DNA of 64,000 nt. Source: Clostridiales bacterium UBA2432. GTDB lineage: Bacteria; Bacillota; Clostridia; Lachnospirales; Vallitaleaceae. Position 1 is the stretch's first letter; every line of letters begins with the position of its first letter. This document shows, in pieces, positions 40,701-49,467 of the stretch. Under the pieces are notes generated by a model. It was not told the DNA's origin. It searched no databases and worked only from the letters and a program-made list of their open reading frames with translations. The stretch spans positions 29,384 through 93,383 of the forward strand of contig DDQW01000021.1 in assembly GCA_002342805.1 (NCBI GenBank). The letters run 5' to 3'. Both the position numbers and the translations under genes were made by a program.

Positions 40701-42571
40701 TGCGATATCCGGGACTCACATACATAGGTAACGGAAAGTTGGTCGGACTGTATGGACTTAATGAGACAATACATGACCAAAAATCTCTGGGTTTACAACA
40801 TCTATATATAGATAATTATGAAAATGACTATATTTATTCTGCACTATCAGTTGTGAAGGAAAATAAGTGTTGCTATTACGGTGATCAAATAAAACCCATT
40901 ATGGGACATCCTCAAAAAATTAAAAGTGCAAAAAGTTATTGTGAACATGGATATATATTTGTTGATGAGTTTAATTACGAGCGATTTGATAAAAAAGATC
41001 GTGTATATTGTCCTAATGATTATGCCCTAATATTTGAATGTGAGATTAAAAATACAGGTGCTGAACTTCTGGATATTGAAGTTTCGAGTTTAATTGTCAC
41101 AACAAAGAGGCAGTTTGTATTGACGAAAGACAATGAACATATTTCATTAATGAGTCAGGGGCAGACGTTATACATAGAAACAGAAGAAGATCGCATCTGT
41201 CGTGCATCGAAAGAATCTCCAAGTGGATTTATGTATCGAGGAATTCAAAATATTTTATATGAAGATAACATCTTTACAGAAGGAGTCATGAAGAGTGAAG
41301 GTCCTATTTCCATATCTTTAACGAAGAAGATGCAGTTAAAACCTCAAGAAACATATATCTTCAAATGGAATATTGCAACAAGAAAAAGTACTGTTGATTT
41401 TAGTCAAATAGAAAATGATGGAAAAAAATACTGGGATCAATGGTTGAAATCATCCCATCATGAAATTGTAAAAAACTCTATAACGAATTTGATTGCGCTA
41501 AAAGCAATGAATATGGGAGGTTTTGTTCCTGCGGATTTAACAGGACATTACTTTGCAAGCAATAATGTCAGCTTTTATGTTCGAGATGCATTGCATGCCG
41601 CCAGAGCATTTTTATATAGTGGCTACTATGCAGAGTGTAAAGAAATTATTGAATGCGTCCATCAGTTACCTAGAAAATCGAATCATGAAATTTATCAGAG
41701 ATATAATGCAAGACTTATTCCGGATGAAGGCGCGAATAATAATGTGTTTTCTCAAATTGATTTTATTGGATATTTGTTGCGGGTTGTATCTGATTATTAT
41801 CACTTAACACAACATCTGTTGATATCTATTCCCGAGTTGCTTCAAGAAGTAAACATCCTTGAAAGCGTCTCAAAGAAACATGGACTTTATGGACCCGAAG
41901 GCGGAGTCAATGAAGGGGTTTATGGCCCGGCCTATATTACGTCAACGAATATTTTTATTGCTGGAGGGTTAATCGGCTTAGTAGAAGTAATACACAAGCA
42001 GAAGACGAATGAATATGATATGTTCTTACCTGCTCTAAAAAGTAAAATTGAAGGTTTAATTGAATCCATTAATGATACATATATGGAGGAAAACTATTTT
42101 GCATATGGGTATGTTGACTATGATGATAAAATCGTTAAACGCTATGACACACCACAACTTTTTGGAGCAAGTTTGGGGTATCCGATGGACAAAAAATACA
42201 TCCAGAACTTTTATACGCTATCTCAAATAGCCACTTACTTCAAATATGGATATGGATATAGTGAGCAACAATACCATGATGGTCCTTGGATTTTCAATAC
42301 GGCTTTTGCAGCTCAAAATGCATATATTTTAGAGGATACGAAGCTCTATCATCACATCATGCAGTGGTTAGAAGAACACAAAAATGCATATGGCTTGTTA
42401 CCAGAAGCGGTTGATGCGCGTAATGAAGAGAAGAGTTTTATTAATCCTTTGATGTGGGCGAATGCCGAATATATTTGTGCAGAGTATGTCGATGTAGTCA
42501 AAAAAATACGAAAAGAGGTACCCGATGCTTATAAAAACAATAAATCTAAAAATGAGCAATACATACAATAA
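40700..42571 (+). CDS. GH15-like (alpha/alpha)6-barrel protein, probable cytoplasmic glycosidase
   Basis: 623 residues without signal peptide: an N-terminal beta-rich region (about 1-235) and a helical catalytic-like domain (about 250-610). It resembles GH15 glucoamylases and glucodextranases: FYVRDALHAARAFL (R295, D296) matches the W-VRD-A block, HDGPWIFNTAFAA the xxGGWPxxTAW block, and GLLPEAVD (E569) with PLMWANAEYI the C-terminal base-Glu block (LPEQ...PLxWSHAEY). Similarity is remote, so family membership is tentative. It overlaps both flanking operon genes, strongly linking it to alpha-glucoside breakdown. Exact substrate and catalytic acid are unknown. Confidence 0.7.
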   Translation: MRYPGLTYIGNGKLVGLYGLNETIHDQKSLGLQHLYIDNYENDYIYSALSVVKENKCCYYGDQIKPIMGHPQKIKSAKSYCEHGYIFVDEFNYERFDKKDRVYCPNDYALIFECEIKNTGAELLDIEVSSLIVTTKRQFVLTKDNEHISLMSQGQTLYIETEEDRICRASKESPSGFMYRGIQNILYEDNIFTEGVMKSEGPISISLTKKMQLKPQETYIFKWNIATRKSTVDFSQIENDGKKYWDQWLKSSHHEIVKNSITNLIALKAMNMGGFVPADLTGHYFASNNVSFYVRDALHAARAFLYSGYYAECKEIIECVHQLPRKSNHEIYQRYNARLIPDEGANNNVFSQIDFIGYLLRVVSDYYHLTQHLLISIPELLQEVNILESVSKKHGLYGPEGGVNEGVYGPAYITSTNIFIAGGLIGLVEVIHKQKTNEYDMFLPALKSKIEGLIESINDTYMEENYFAYGYVDYDDKIVKRYDTPQLFGASLGYPMDKKYIQNFYTLSQIATYFKYGYGYSEQQYHDGPWIFNTAFAAQNAYILEDTKLYHHIMQWLEEHKNAYGLLPEAVDARNEEKSFINPLMWANAEYICAEYVDVVKKIRKEVPDAYKNNKSKNEQYIQ

Positions 42572-44447
42572 TCAGGAAATTAATATAATAACATCAAATG
42601 AAGAAATATACATTGATTGTAAATATGATAAGGTATACGGTCTTGGAGAAAGATATAATGCAATTAATCATAAAGGCCAAACGGTCAATAATGTTGTAGA
42701 AGAGCAATTTTGTAATCAAGGAGAAAAAACCTATTTTCCATTACCTTTTTTTATGCTAGATAATGGATATGGTATATTTGTCTACACAAAAAATCTGGTT
42801 TCTTTTCAATTTATTGATTCGATTTGTATTAAAAACTTTGATCCAAAGCATGATAAACTTTTCATATTTAAAGGAGACTATAAAGAATGCATTCAAGATT
42901 TTATAGAACTAACAGGAAACACAAAAAAAGCACCTAAATGGATTTTTGGTCCATGGATTTCAGCACATCGTTGGAATTCCCAGGCGATTGTTTCAGACAT
43001 TCGAAAAAAGATAAAGAGATTGAACATCCCTGTAACCGCTTTAGTTTTAGAACAATGGTCCGATGAAGCCACGTTTTACATTTTTAATGGAGCGACTTAT
43101 CCGGACAAGAAGGTGCTAAGCTATGAAGACTTTTCCTATGAAAATAGTCCCTGGCCGAATCCCGAACAAATGGTTCAGGAGCTTCATGAGGAGGGTATAA
43201 AATTATTGTTATGGCAATGTCCGGTTGTGAAATTCATACCTGAAGAAGAACCATTTAATTCAAGACATGCAAAGGAATGGGACTATGTGCAAAACAATAG
43301 ATTGGTGGTATGGACAAAAGACAAACCATACATTATCCCTGAAGGACATTGGTTTAACGGATCGATGATCCCGGATTTTTCGAATCCGGATACCTTAGAG
43401 TGGTGGTTTAATAATCGACAGTATTTATTAGATATTGGCGTTGATGGATTTAAAACGGATGGCGGTGAGTTCATATATAGTGAAGTCATTAATCATGATT
43501 GTGAAACAATGGAACAACTAAAAAATAATTATGCATTAGAATATGTCAAAGCATATTCGGATTTTCTAGGCGATGATGGGGTTGCGTTTAGTCGAGCAGG
43601 ATATATTTCGCAACAAAAATATTCGCTGCAATGGGCAGGAGATCAGAAGTCAACATTTGAAGAGCTTAAGGCAATCTATAGAGCAGGAATAAATGCAAGT
43701 TTATGTGGTCAGATACATTGGGGATTTGATATTGGTGGATTTTCAGGAGAGTTACCGTCAAAAGAGCTCTATTATCGATCTAATCAATTCGCGGTTTTTT
43801 CGCCAATAATGCAAGTGCACTCAGAACCGGTAGGAGGACAGTTTTCTGCAATTGATCCCATAAGAGCATTTAATAATGAACGAACGCCTTGGAACATGGG
43901 AGAAGGCGATAAGGAGCTCTTAGACGATATCCGTCAATTATATAATTTGCGAATGAATTTATTACCCTATATTTATTGTGAATATCTAAAAGCACTTCAA
44001 CAAAAGTCAACAGTGATGAAGCACATGAACATTGATTATGATGGAGATTTTCCAGAAGAACAATATCTGTTTGGAGACTTACTGGTTATCCCTATTCTTC
44101 AAAAACACCAAGAAGTCAGAGAAGTGATCTTACCAAAAGGAAACTATTATAATTTTTTTACAGAAGAAAAAGTATCAAATAAAATACAAGTGAAAAATAT
44201 TTCCATAAAAGATGTTTTTGTATACGTTCCTGAAGGAAAAGCCATTGTCACTAAAATGGAAGAACTTCTTCCCGAAAGAATCAGTAATTCTTTAGATGAT
44301 CAACGGTTATATTTTAGGTTATACGGAGATATTGGAGAATATCGATATGTTGATGAAGACAATGATTTTACATTTATATGGAATCGCTCGACAGTTACAA
44401 CGATAGGGAAAGTATCAAGTCAAATTACATGGAAACGCATTCAATAA
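42525..44447 (+). CDS. Alpha-glucosidase/alpha-xylosidase family protein (GH31)
   Basis: 640-residue GH31 enzyme, no signal peptide. Nucleophile D312 in GVDGFKTDGGEF and acid/base D373 in WAGDQKSTFEE; GFDIGGFSGELP and PIMQVHSEP are typical of the family. It overlaps the GH15-like gene by 47 nt; ATG 42525 is supported by AAAAGAGG 6-7 nt upstream, whereas ATG 42552 has none. As the last operon gene it probably trims branched alpha-glucosides; alpha-xylosidase activity cannot be excluded. A strong terminator follows. Confidence 0.9.
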   Translation: MLIKTINLKMSNTYNNQEINIITSNEEIYIDCKYDKVYGLGERYNAINHKGQTVNNVVEEQFCNQGEKTYFPLPFFMLDNGYGIFVYTKNLVSFQFIDSICIKNFDPKHDKLFIFKGDYKECIQDFIELTGNTKKAPKWIFGPWISAHRWNSQAIVSDIRKKIKRLNIPVTALVLEQWSDEATFYIFNGATYPDKKVLSYEDFSYENSPWPNPEQMVQELHEEGIKLLLWQCPVVKFIPEEEPFNSRHAKEWDYVQNNRLVVWTKDKPYIIPEGHWFNGSMIPDFSNPDTLEWWFNNRQYLLDIGVDGFKTDGGEFIYSEVINHDCETMEQLKNNYALEYVKAYSDFLGDDGVAFSRAGYISQQKYSLQWAGDQKSTFEELKAIYRAGINASLCGQIHWGFDIGGFSGELPSKELYYRSNQFAVFSPIMQVHSEPVGGQFSAIDPIRAFNNERTPWNMGEGDKELLDDIRQLYNLRMNLLPYIYCEYLKALQQKSTVMKHMNIDYDGDFPEEQYLFGDLLVIPILQKHQEVREVILPKGNYYNFFTEEKVSNKIQVKNISIKDVFVYVPEGKAIVTKMEELLPERISNSLDDQRLYFRLYGDIGEYRYVDEDNDFTFIWNRSTVTTIGKVSSQITWKRIQ

Positions 44448-44451
44448 TTAG

Positions 44452-44493
44452 AAATGTCAATACCTTTTCTCCATAAAGGTATTGACATTTTTC
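44452..44493 (+). terminator. Strong terminator of the alpha-glucoside operon
   Basis: AAATGTCAATACCTTT (44452-44467) and AAAGGTATTGACATTT (44475-44490) form a perfect 16-bp stem followed by T residues. Confidence 0.92.
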
Positions 44494-44495
44494 TG

Positions 44496-44539
44496 ATTAC
44501 GTAATATATTACTCAATAAAGAGTAACATATTACGTAAT
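44496..44539. promoter_or_regulatory. Large MarR operator: 19-bp inverted repeat
   Basis: ATTACGTAATATATTACTC (44496-44514) and its near-complement (44521-44539, one mismatch) flank AATAAA. Each outer half is itself the palindrome ATTACGTAAT. The element ends at the ribosome site GGAGG of the marR gene, so bound MarR dimers would block its transcription or translation start. Confidence 0.85.
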
Positions 44540-44550
44540 GGAGGTATAAG

Positions 44551-45030
44551 ATGGATAGCGAACGAATGGAAATCGAAAAAGAAGTTCTGGCACGTGTTTT
44601 TCAACTGTCAAATAAGTTGCAGGTGTTATTGGACCATCAGTTAAAATCGGACAATTTAACAGCAAAGCAACTATTTTTGATGATTGTTCTGGGATCATTT
44701 GAAAAAAATCCGGGGTTTTCTGAAATTAGCGAGCGGTTTGGAACAAGTCGTCAAAATGTAAAACAATTGGCACTAAAACTAGAAAAGAATGGCTATGTTG
44801 AAATCTATACAGATGAAATGGATGCGCGATTTAAGCGCCTTCGATTTACGCCCAAGGCGATAGACTATTGGAAACAGAGAGACGAAGCAGATGCTTTCAT
44901 GTTAAATAAAATGTTTTTGCAAGTAGCGATAGAAGACATGCACGTCATGCAAAATACAATGGAACAAATGGACGCAAACATTCGTTTATTCGATGATAAC
45001 GAGGAGGTCAAGAGTGAAAACGAGTATTAA
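44551..45030 (+). CDS. MarR-family transcriptional regulator
   Basis: 159-residue winged-helix regulator. The recognition region reads SEISERFGTSRQNVKQLALKLEKNGYVEI, with wing residues TDEMDARFKRLRFTPKA. It is preceded by two ATTACGTAAT palindromes, hence likely autoregulated. It overlaps the next gene by 17 nt, so the two form a regulator-effector pair. Confidence 0.92.
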   Translation: MDSERMEIEKEVLARVFQLSNKLQVLLDHQLKSDNLTAKQLFLMIVLGSFEKNPGFSEISERFGTSRQNVKQLALKLEKNGYVEIYTDEMDARFKRLRFTPKAIDYWKQRDEADAFMLNKMFLQVAIEDMHVMQNTMEQMDANIRLFDDNEEVKSENEY

Positions 45031-45865
45031 AATAATAGGATTAATTCTACTAATGAGTATAATTATTATTGGGACGATTGCATTACTTAATTTGACAAAG
45101 AAAAAATATCAAAATCTTGTAAAAGAGGGAATTAAAAAGGAGTCTGAAGAGAAATCAGATCGAATAAAAAAAGATGACATAGAAAAACTTCCGGAGCCAA
45201 TACAGCGCTATTTAAATTATGTGGGTGTTGTCGGTAGTGAAAAAGTTAAGAACTTTCGTGTGACCTTAGAGGGAAATATGAAAATGGAACGAGGGGCTGA
45301 CTTCTTACCCTATACCGCGGAACAAACGACATTTCAAAATCAAGGAATTCGTCTATTTTACATGGATGTCATCATGAAAAAAATGAAAATTTCCGGATTG
45401 CATCATTTTAATGAAGATGATGCGCGTATGAAAATCAAAGTCTTAGATGTGTTTACGGTTGTGGATGAAGAGGGGGAAAAGATGCGACAGGCAGAAACGG
45501 TAACTTTTTTTAATGACATGGTTGTTTTTGCACCGCAGACATTGATTTATGCCGATATTCAATGGGAAGTCATTGATGATTTTAACGTGAAAGCGGCTTT
45601 TACCCACCGAGGTGTAACCGTTCATGCAAGATTGATTTTTGATGAAGAAGGGCGAATCATTAATTTTATATCCAATGATCGATTAGCCTTAGAAAAAGAT
45701 GGTGTGAGTAATAATATTCCATGGTCTACACCGATTTCAGAATATCATACCGTCAATGGACTCAATCTTCCACAATACGGTGAGGCCATTTGGCATTATG
45801 AAGATGGTGATTTTACCTACATTACCTTAAATGTACGTGATATAAACTATAATATTCAAAATTAA
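45014..45865 (+). CDS. DUF6544-like membrane-anchored protein
   Basis: 283 residues with one N-terminal membrane segment (about 5-25), a charged linker, then a beta-rich domain beginning LPEPIQRYLNYVGVVG, typical of the DUF6544 family in my recollection. Function unknown. GTG 45014 is preferred to ATG 44993 because GAGGAGG ends 6 nt before it. Co-regulated with the MarR protein. Confidence 0.78.
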   Translation: MKTSIKIIGLILLMSIIIIGTIALLNLTKKKYQNLVKEGIKKESEEKSDRIKKDDIEKLPEPIQRYLNYVGVVGSEKVKNFRVTLEGNMKMERGADFLPYTAEQTTFQNQGIRLFYMDVIMKKMKISGLHHFNEDDARMKIKVLDVFTVVDEEGEKMRQAETVTFFNDMVVFAPQTLIYADIQWEVIDDFNVKAAFTHRGVTVHARLIFDEEGRIINFISNDRLALEKDGVSNNIPWSTPISEYHTVNGLNLPQYGEAIWHYEDGDFTYITLNVRDINYNIQN

Positions 45866-45958
45866 TTTCAAAAAAGGTATCAAAAAAATCAAAAACCGGC
45901 GTATAGTATAGTGCAACAGGATAAAAGAACAAAATCAACGAAATGGAGAGTGGAACAA

Positions 45959-47167
45959 ATGAAAAACAGAATTTTAAAGGTATTATCATTAGTAATGATC
46001 TTTGCATTAGTACTATCGCAAGTTGCCTATGCAAAACCTGAAGGTGTTGGACGTGGACGTGAACATGCACCGGGACAATTGAAAAAAATGGAAGGTTACA
46101 TGAATTTTGCTGAGAGTAAAATACGTGTACGTAACATGTGGATTGAATCGGAACAACCACCGGTACTTAAGCAAAACAGGACACTAATACCTGTACGTGC
46201 GATTACAGAAGCTTTAGGCTGTGAAGTTTTATGGTTTAACCCATATGCAGTCATTATTAGTCCGGATGAAGATATGGTGATTATTTTTGACTTGGAAACA
46301 GATATTGATAGTGACGATGGAAAAACTTATATGTTTGATGATGAAGATGAAGATTTTGACGATCTATTAGCTTTGGTCAAGGAATTTGACCCAGATGAAG
46401 CGGACGATTTTTATGAAGACCTTGAAGCGATGATGTCAGATGGGCAGTTAGTTGCTATTGACGTATCCCCTGGTTTGATTAATAATAGAACATATGTCCC
46501 AATACGCTTTATTGCAGAAGCATTTGGTCTTCGCGTAAGCTACAATGAAGACACAAAAGAAATTGATATCGACGATGAGACAGATATACCAGAGTTAGAC
46601 CCGGACAAGGAAGAAATACAGAAACCGGAAGATGTCGTTCTTGTCGTTACCTTAAATGACCATGCGTTTAAAGGCATCATGTTAGGTGATGATATGCTGG
46701 TAGAAGATGTTGACTATACAAGTACAACAGGAAGTTCCTTAACTGTTACGCTTCTAAAAGATTTTATCGAAGAGCTTGATTCAGAAGAGCATGTATTTGA
46801 ATTTGTTTTTGAAAATCAAGAAGATGAAGAAGTGACAATAGAATTTGAGTTAACCCTTGAATATCTTGACCAATTACCTAAACTTAGTCAAGAAAGAATT
46901 CGATTTAATGAAAGAGCATTTGAAGACAGTGATTACGCAGATGCTTACGGGAATTTAGTCGTTGAATTAGAGCTTAACAGCTGGGAATTTAAAAATATTT
47001 CGAGTCTCGACGAAGATGAAGAATATGAAACAAGTAATGATGGAGATGAAGTCAGTATTACAGAAAACTATTTAAATGATTTAGACGAAGGTGACTATGA
47101 ACTTCAATTTGTGTTCGAATTAGATGACCTTATGTATGTCAACTATTTAGAGATTGAAGTAAACTAA
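45959..47167 (+). CDS. Secreted protein with copper-amine-oxidase-N stalk domains and two X2-like modules
   Basis: 402 residues. Signal peptide cleaved after AYA (about 25). Two stalk-type Cu_amine_oxidN repeats carry RTLIPVR (74-80) and RTYVPIR (167-173) separated by a very acidic stretch. Then come two X2-like Ig modules (about 216-290 and 308-402; LNDHAFKGIMLGDD and LNSWEFKNI openings), a type found next to carbohydrate-binding domains in clostridial cellulases. No catalytic domain. The ATG at 45959 has GGAGAG upstream. It directly precedes sigI-rsgI and may be an extracellular ligand-binding partner (inference). Confidence 0.78.
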   Translation: MKNRILKVLSLVMIFALVLSQVAYAKPEGVGRGREHAPGQLKKMEGYMNFAESKIRVRNMWIESEQPPVLKQNRTLIPVRAITEALGCEVLWFNPYAVIISPDEDMVIIFDLETDIDSDDGKTYMFDDEDEDFDDLLALVKEFDPDEADDFYEDLEAMMSDGQLVAIDVSPGLINNRTYVPIRFIAEAFGLRVSYNEDTKEIDIDDETDIPELDPDKEEIQKPEDVVLVVTLNDHAFKGIMLGDDMLVEDVDYTSTTGSSLTVTLLKDFIEELDSEEHVFEFVFENQEDEEVTIEFELTLEYLDQLPKLSQERIRFNERAFEDSDYADAYGNLVVELELNSWEFKNISSLDEDEEYETSNDGDEVSITENYLNDLDEGDYELQFVFELDDLMYVNYLEIEVN

Positions 47168-47210
47168 GAATAAGCTATGAAATAAATGATAAGTACTTAG
47201 GGTGAAGCAA

Positions 47211-47861
47211 ATGCGTACAGAACTCGATAATAAAATTATACAAATAAAATCTACGGACAATAAGGAAGAAATAAATCGGTTGATTGAAGATTATCAACCC
47301 TTTGTTCTGAACGTCATTACAGCTTTAAAAAAAAGCTATGTAGATGTGGATAATGATGACGAGTTTTCTATTGGACTCATGGCATTTTATGAAGCCCTAG
47401 AAAAATATAACGAGGCGCGCGGAGACTTCTTGAGCTTCGCTCGCCTCGTTATTCAAAGTCGGATCAAAGATTACTGGTCCCAGCAGAAACACGAATACAC
47501 GACAAATCTACTTGAAGATGCAGTAATTGAAGAGAATTTTGATGAAAAGCTTCTTCTTCGAAAAGAAATCGAAGATTTTGAGAAGGTGCTTAAAAGCTTT
47601 GGACTGACCTTTGAACAACTTGTCGATCATACACCAAAGCATATTGATACGCAAAAAAGAGCGAAAAAAATCGGGTTACAAGCCGCAGAGCAAGAGGATT
47701 TAATGACCCATTTATATACAAAAAAGAGGCTTCCTATCACACAAATCTCAAGACGCTTTAAAGTCAGTCTTGTTATAGTAAAGCGGAGCAAGATAACAAT
47801 TACATCGGTGATGATTATTGTAAAAGAAAAATTTAGCCGAATCATGGAATGGATTGAATAA
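47211..47861 (+). CDS. sigI: RNA polymerase sigma factor SigI
   Basis: Alternative sigma factor of 216 residues. The region-2 stretch DDEFSIGLMAFYEALEKYN and GDFLSFARLVIQSRIKDYW are SigI hallmarks; the C-terminal HTH begins LPITQISRRFKVSL. The last helix (VIVKRSKITITSVMII) is unusual compared with the common TIERxRKYI pattern but the frame stays open. ATG 47211 is preferred over GTG 47202, which lies in the AGGGTGA ribosome site. It is paired with rsgI 14 nt downstream. In cellulolytic clostridia such pairs respond to polysaccharides; in Bacillus to heat. Confidence 0.92.
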   Translation: MRTELDNKIIQIKSTDNKEEINRLIEDYQPFVLNVITALKKSYVDVDNDDEFSIGLMAFYEALEKYNEARGDFLSFARLVIQSRIKDYWSQQKHEYTTNLLEDAVIEENFDEKLLLRKEIEDFEKVLKSFGLTFEQLVDHTPKHIDTQKRAKKIGLQAAEQEDLMTHLYTKKRLPITQISRRFKVSLVIVKRSKITITSVMIIVKEKFSRIMEWIE

Positions 47862-47875
47862 TAGAGGTGTTGAAA

Positions 47876-48856
47876 ATGATCAAAAAAGGCCTTGTTGTTA
47901 AATTAAATCAAGATCATATTATTGTAATGACCGACCAAGGTGACTATGAGCGAATTGCACGACGTGAAAAAGCGGATATCGGTTTAAAAATAATGTATAC
48001 TGAAAAAGATGTTATTTTTAATCCTCAAATAGCCTCCTATTCAAAAAATTACAGAAAATATCTTGTGGCGGCAAGTCTTGTCTTTGCTTTAATAATGGGA
48101 TTGATTTTACAGTCAACTTTGTATACAGAGCCAGAGCAAAACTTGCTTAGTGAGAATATAGAATCAACTGAGCAGGCAGTTAAAATCACAACAATTATTG
48201 CAGTTGATATTAATCCGAGCTTTCAATTGATGGCAAATGCCAATGATACTGTGGTTAAAGTCAAGTCGATGAATGACGATGCAAAAACCATAGATGTATC
48301 CAGTGTGGTTGGATTAAATATAGAAGAGGCTATTGAACATATTGTATATCTTGCCGATGAAGCAGGCTTTATTGATTCAACGGATGAAGCTGAAGATTAT
48401 GTTCTTGTTACAATAATTATGGCAGATGATCAGTCAGAAGCAGATGAAGAAAGCTATGCCGCTGATTTAAAAGCAAATGCATCAAAAGTAAATGAGCTAC
48501 GTGAAAATGTTCAAAATAGTGCTGCTTTGGGAAAAGTGAATTTTGCCGTTACGACAGCGACAAAAGAACAGCTCAAAGAAGCTGAACTAAAAAAAATTCC
48601 GGTTGGACTGTACGTTTCAGGCATAAAAAAAGAAATGACAATAAAAGATTATTTTTCAAAAGAAGAACAAAAAGAAGCCTTTAAAGAAAATGGTAAGGTC
48701 ATAGATAAGAAGGCCCTTAAAGACGCGGTGAGAGAAGCGAAAGAAAAGAATGAAAAAAAAGAAAAGTCCCCGAATCCAGGCAATAGCCAAAAAGAGAATC
48801 AGGGACAAGGACAAAGTCAACAAAATCAGGGAAAGGGTAAAGGAAAAGGTCAATAA
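47876..48856 (+). CDS. rsgI: Anti-sigma factor RsgI
   Basis: 326-residue transmembrane anti-sigma factor: a cytoplasmic RsgI_N domain (1-58), one membrane segment (about 62-80), and an extracytoplasmic region with VDINPSFQLM. N113-P114 matches the Asn-Pro bond reported to be self-cleaved in clostridial RsgI proteins. The C-terminal part is charged and ends in a Gln/Gly/Lys-rich low-complexity tail; there is no carbohydrate-binding module, unlike many C. thermocellum RsgI paralogues. ATG 47876 fits AGAGGTG. It converges with msrB, overlapping by 7 nt. Confidence 0.92.
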   Translation: MIKKGLVVKLNQDHIIVMTDQGDYERIARREKADIGLKIMYTEKDVIFNPQIASYSKNYRKYLVAASLVFALIMGLILQSTLYTEPEQNLLSENIESTEQAVKITTIIAVDINPSFQLMANANDTVVKVKSMNDDAKTIDVSSVVGLNIEEAIEHIVYLADEAGFIDSTDEAEDYVLVTIIMADDQSEADEESYAADLKANASKVNELRENVQNSAALGKVNFAVTTATKEQLKEAELKKIPVGLYVSGIKKEMTIKDYFSKEEQKEAFKENGKVIDKKALKDAVREAKEKNEKKEKSPNPGNSQKENQGQGQSQQNQGKGKGKGQ

Positions 48857-49314
48857 GAAGAATCCTCAAACAAGCGTAACCATTCACCATAACCTTCTTT
48901 TTCCAAGTTTTCCAGTGGAATAAAGCGCAAAGAGGCGCTGTTGATACAGTAGCGAAGACCGCCTTGATCCATTGGTCCATCATCAAAAACATGACCTAAA
49001 TGGCTGTCCCCTACGCGGGAACGGACTTCAATGCGTCGCATATGTGAACTTAAATCGGTGTTTTCATTAATGACTTCGGATTCGATTGGCTTGGTAAAAC
49101 TTGGCCAGCCACATCTGGAGTCATATTTATCGAGAGAACTAAATAAAGGCTCTCCAGTCACGATGTCTACATAGATACCCGGTTCATCCTTATCGAAGTA
49201 GGCATTGTTAAAGGGGGCTTCTGTTGCGTTATTCTGGGTTACGTCATATTGTTCTTTTGTCAATTTCTTCTTAAGAAGATCATCACTTGGCTTACTATAT
49301 TTATCGAAATTCAT
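48850..49314 (-). CDS. msrB: Peptide-methionine (R)-S-oxide reductase
   Basis: Repairs methionine-R-sulfoxide in proteins. 154 residues, single-domain MsrB. Catalytic Cys is C123 in RYCINSASLRF, with the likely resolving C68 in SRCGWPSF. The CxxC zinc pairs of zinc-containing MsrBs are absent. HLGHVFDDGP is conserved. It has its own promoter and converges on rsgI. Confidence 0.95.
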   Translation of the reverse strand: MNFDKYSKPSDDLLKKKLTKEQYDVTQNNATEAPFNNAYFDKDEPGIYVDIVTGEPLFSSLDKYDSRCGWPSFTKPIESEVINENTDLSSHMRRIEVRSRVGDSHLGHVFDDGPMDQGGLRYCINSASLRFIPLENLEKEGYGEWLRLFEDSSY

Positions 49315-49358
49315 AACATCACCTTTTCTAAAAAACGCGTTATTTAGTTGCTATCTAT

Positions 49359-49387
49359 ATTATATCGAATATAGTTCTATTCGTAAA
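49359..49387 (-). promoter_or_regulatory. msrB promoter with inverted repeat in the spacer
   Basis: On the minus strand, TTTACG (49387-49382) and TATAAT (49364-49359) are 17 bp apart. CGAATA (49366-49371) and TATTCG (49378-49383) form an inverted repeat within the spacer, a candidate repressor site. Confidence 0.65.
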
Positions 49388-49428
49388 GAAAAGCCAATGC
49401 TTAAGTTCCTTCTATGAAAAAACCATGG

Positions 49429-49434
49429 TATAAT
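49429..49434 (+). promoter_or_regulatory. Putative -10 box of the GNAT gene
   Basis: TATAAT 34 nt upstream of the ATG at 49468; a TTCCTT at 49406-49411 is a poor -35. Confidence 0.45.
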
Positions 49435-49467
49435 AAAAATCGAAATACAGAACAAAAGGAGATTTTT

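Noticed and set aside
40700..42571. Calling the protein a trehalase or a phosphorylase outright
   Set aside because: Only three GH15-like blocks are visible and the catalytic acid is not identifiable, so a specific activity is unsupported.
47760..47861. Possible frameshift at the 3' end of sigI
   Set aside because: The last helix departs from the usual pattern, but the frame stays open to a stop placed just before the rsgI ribosome site, so divergence is simpler.
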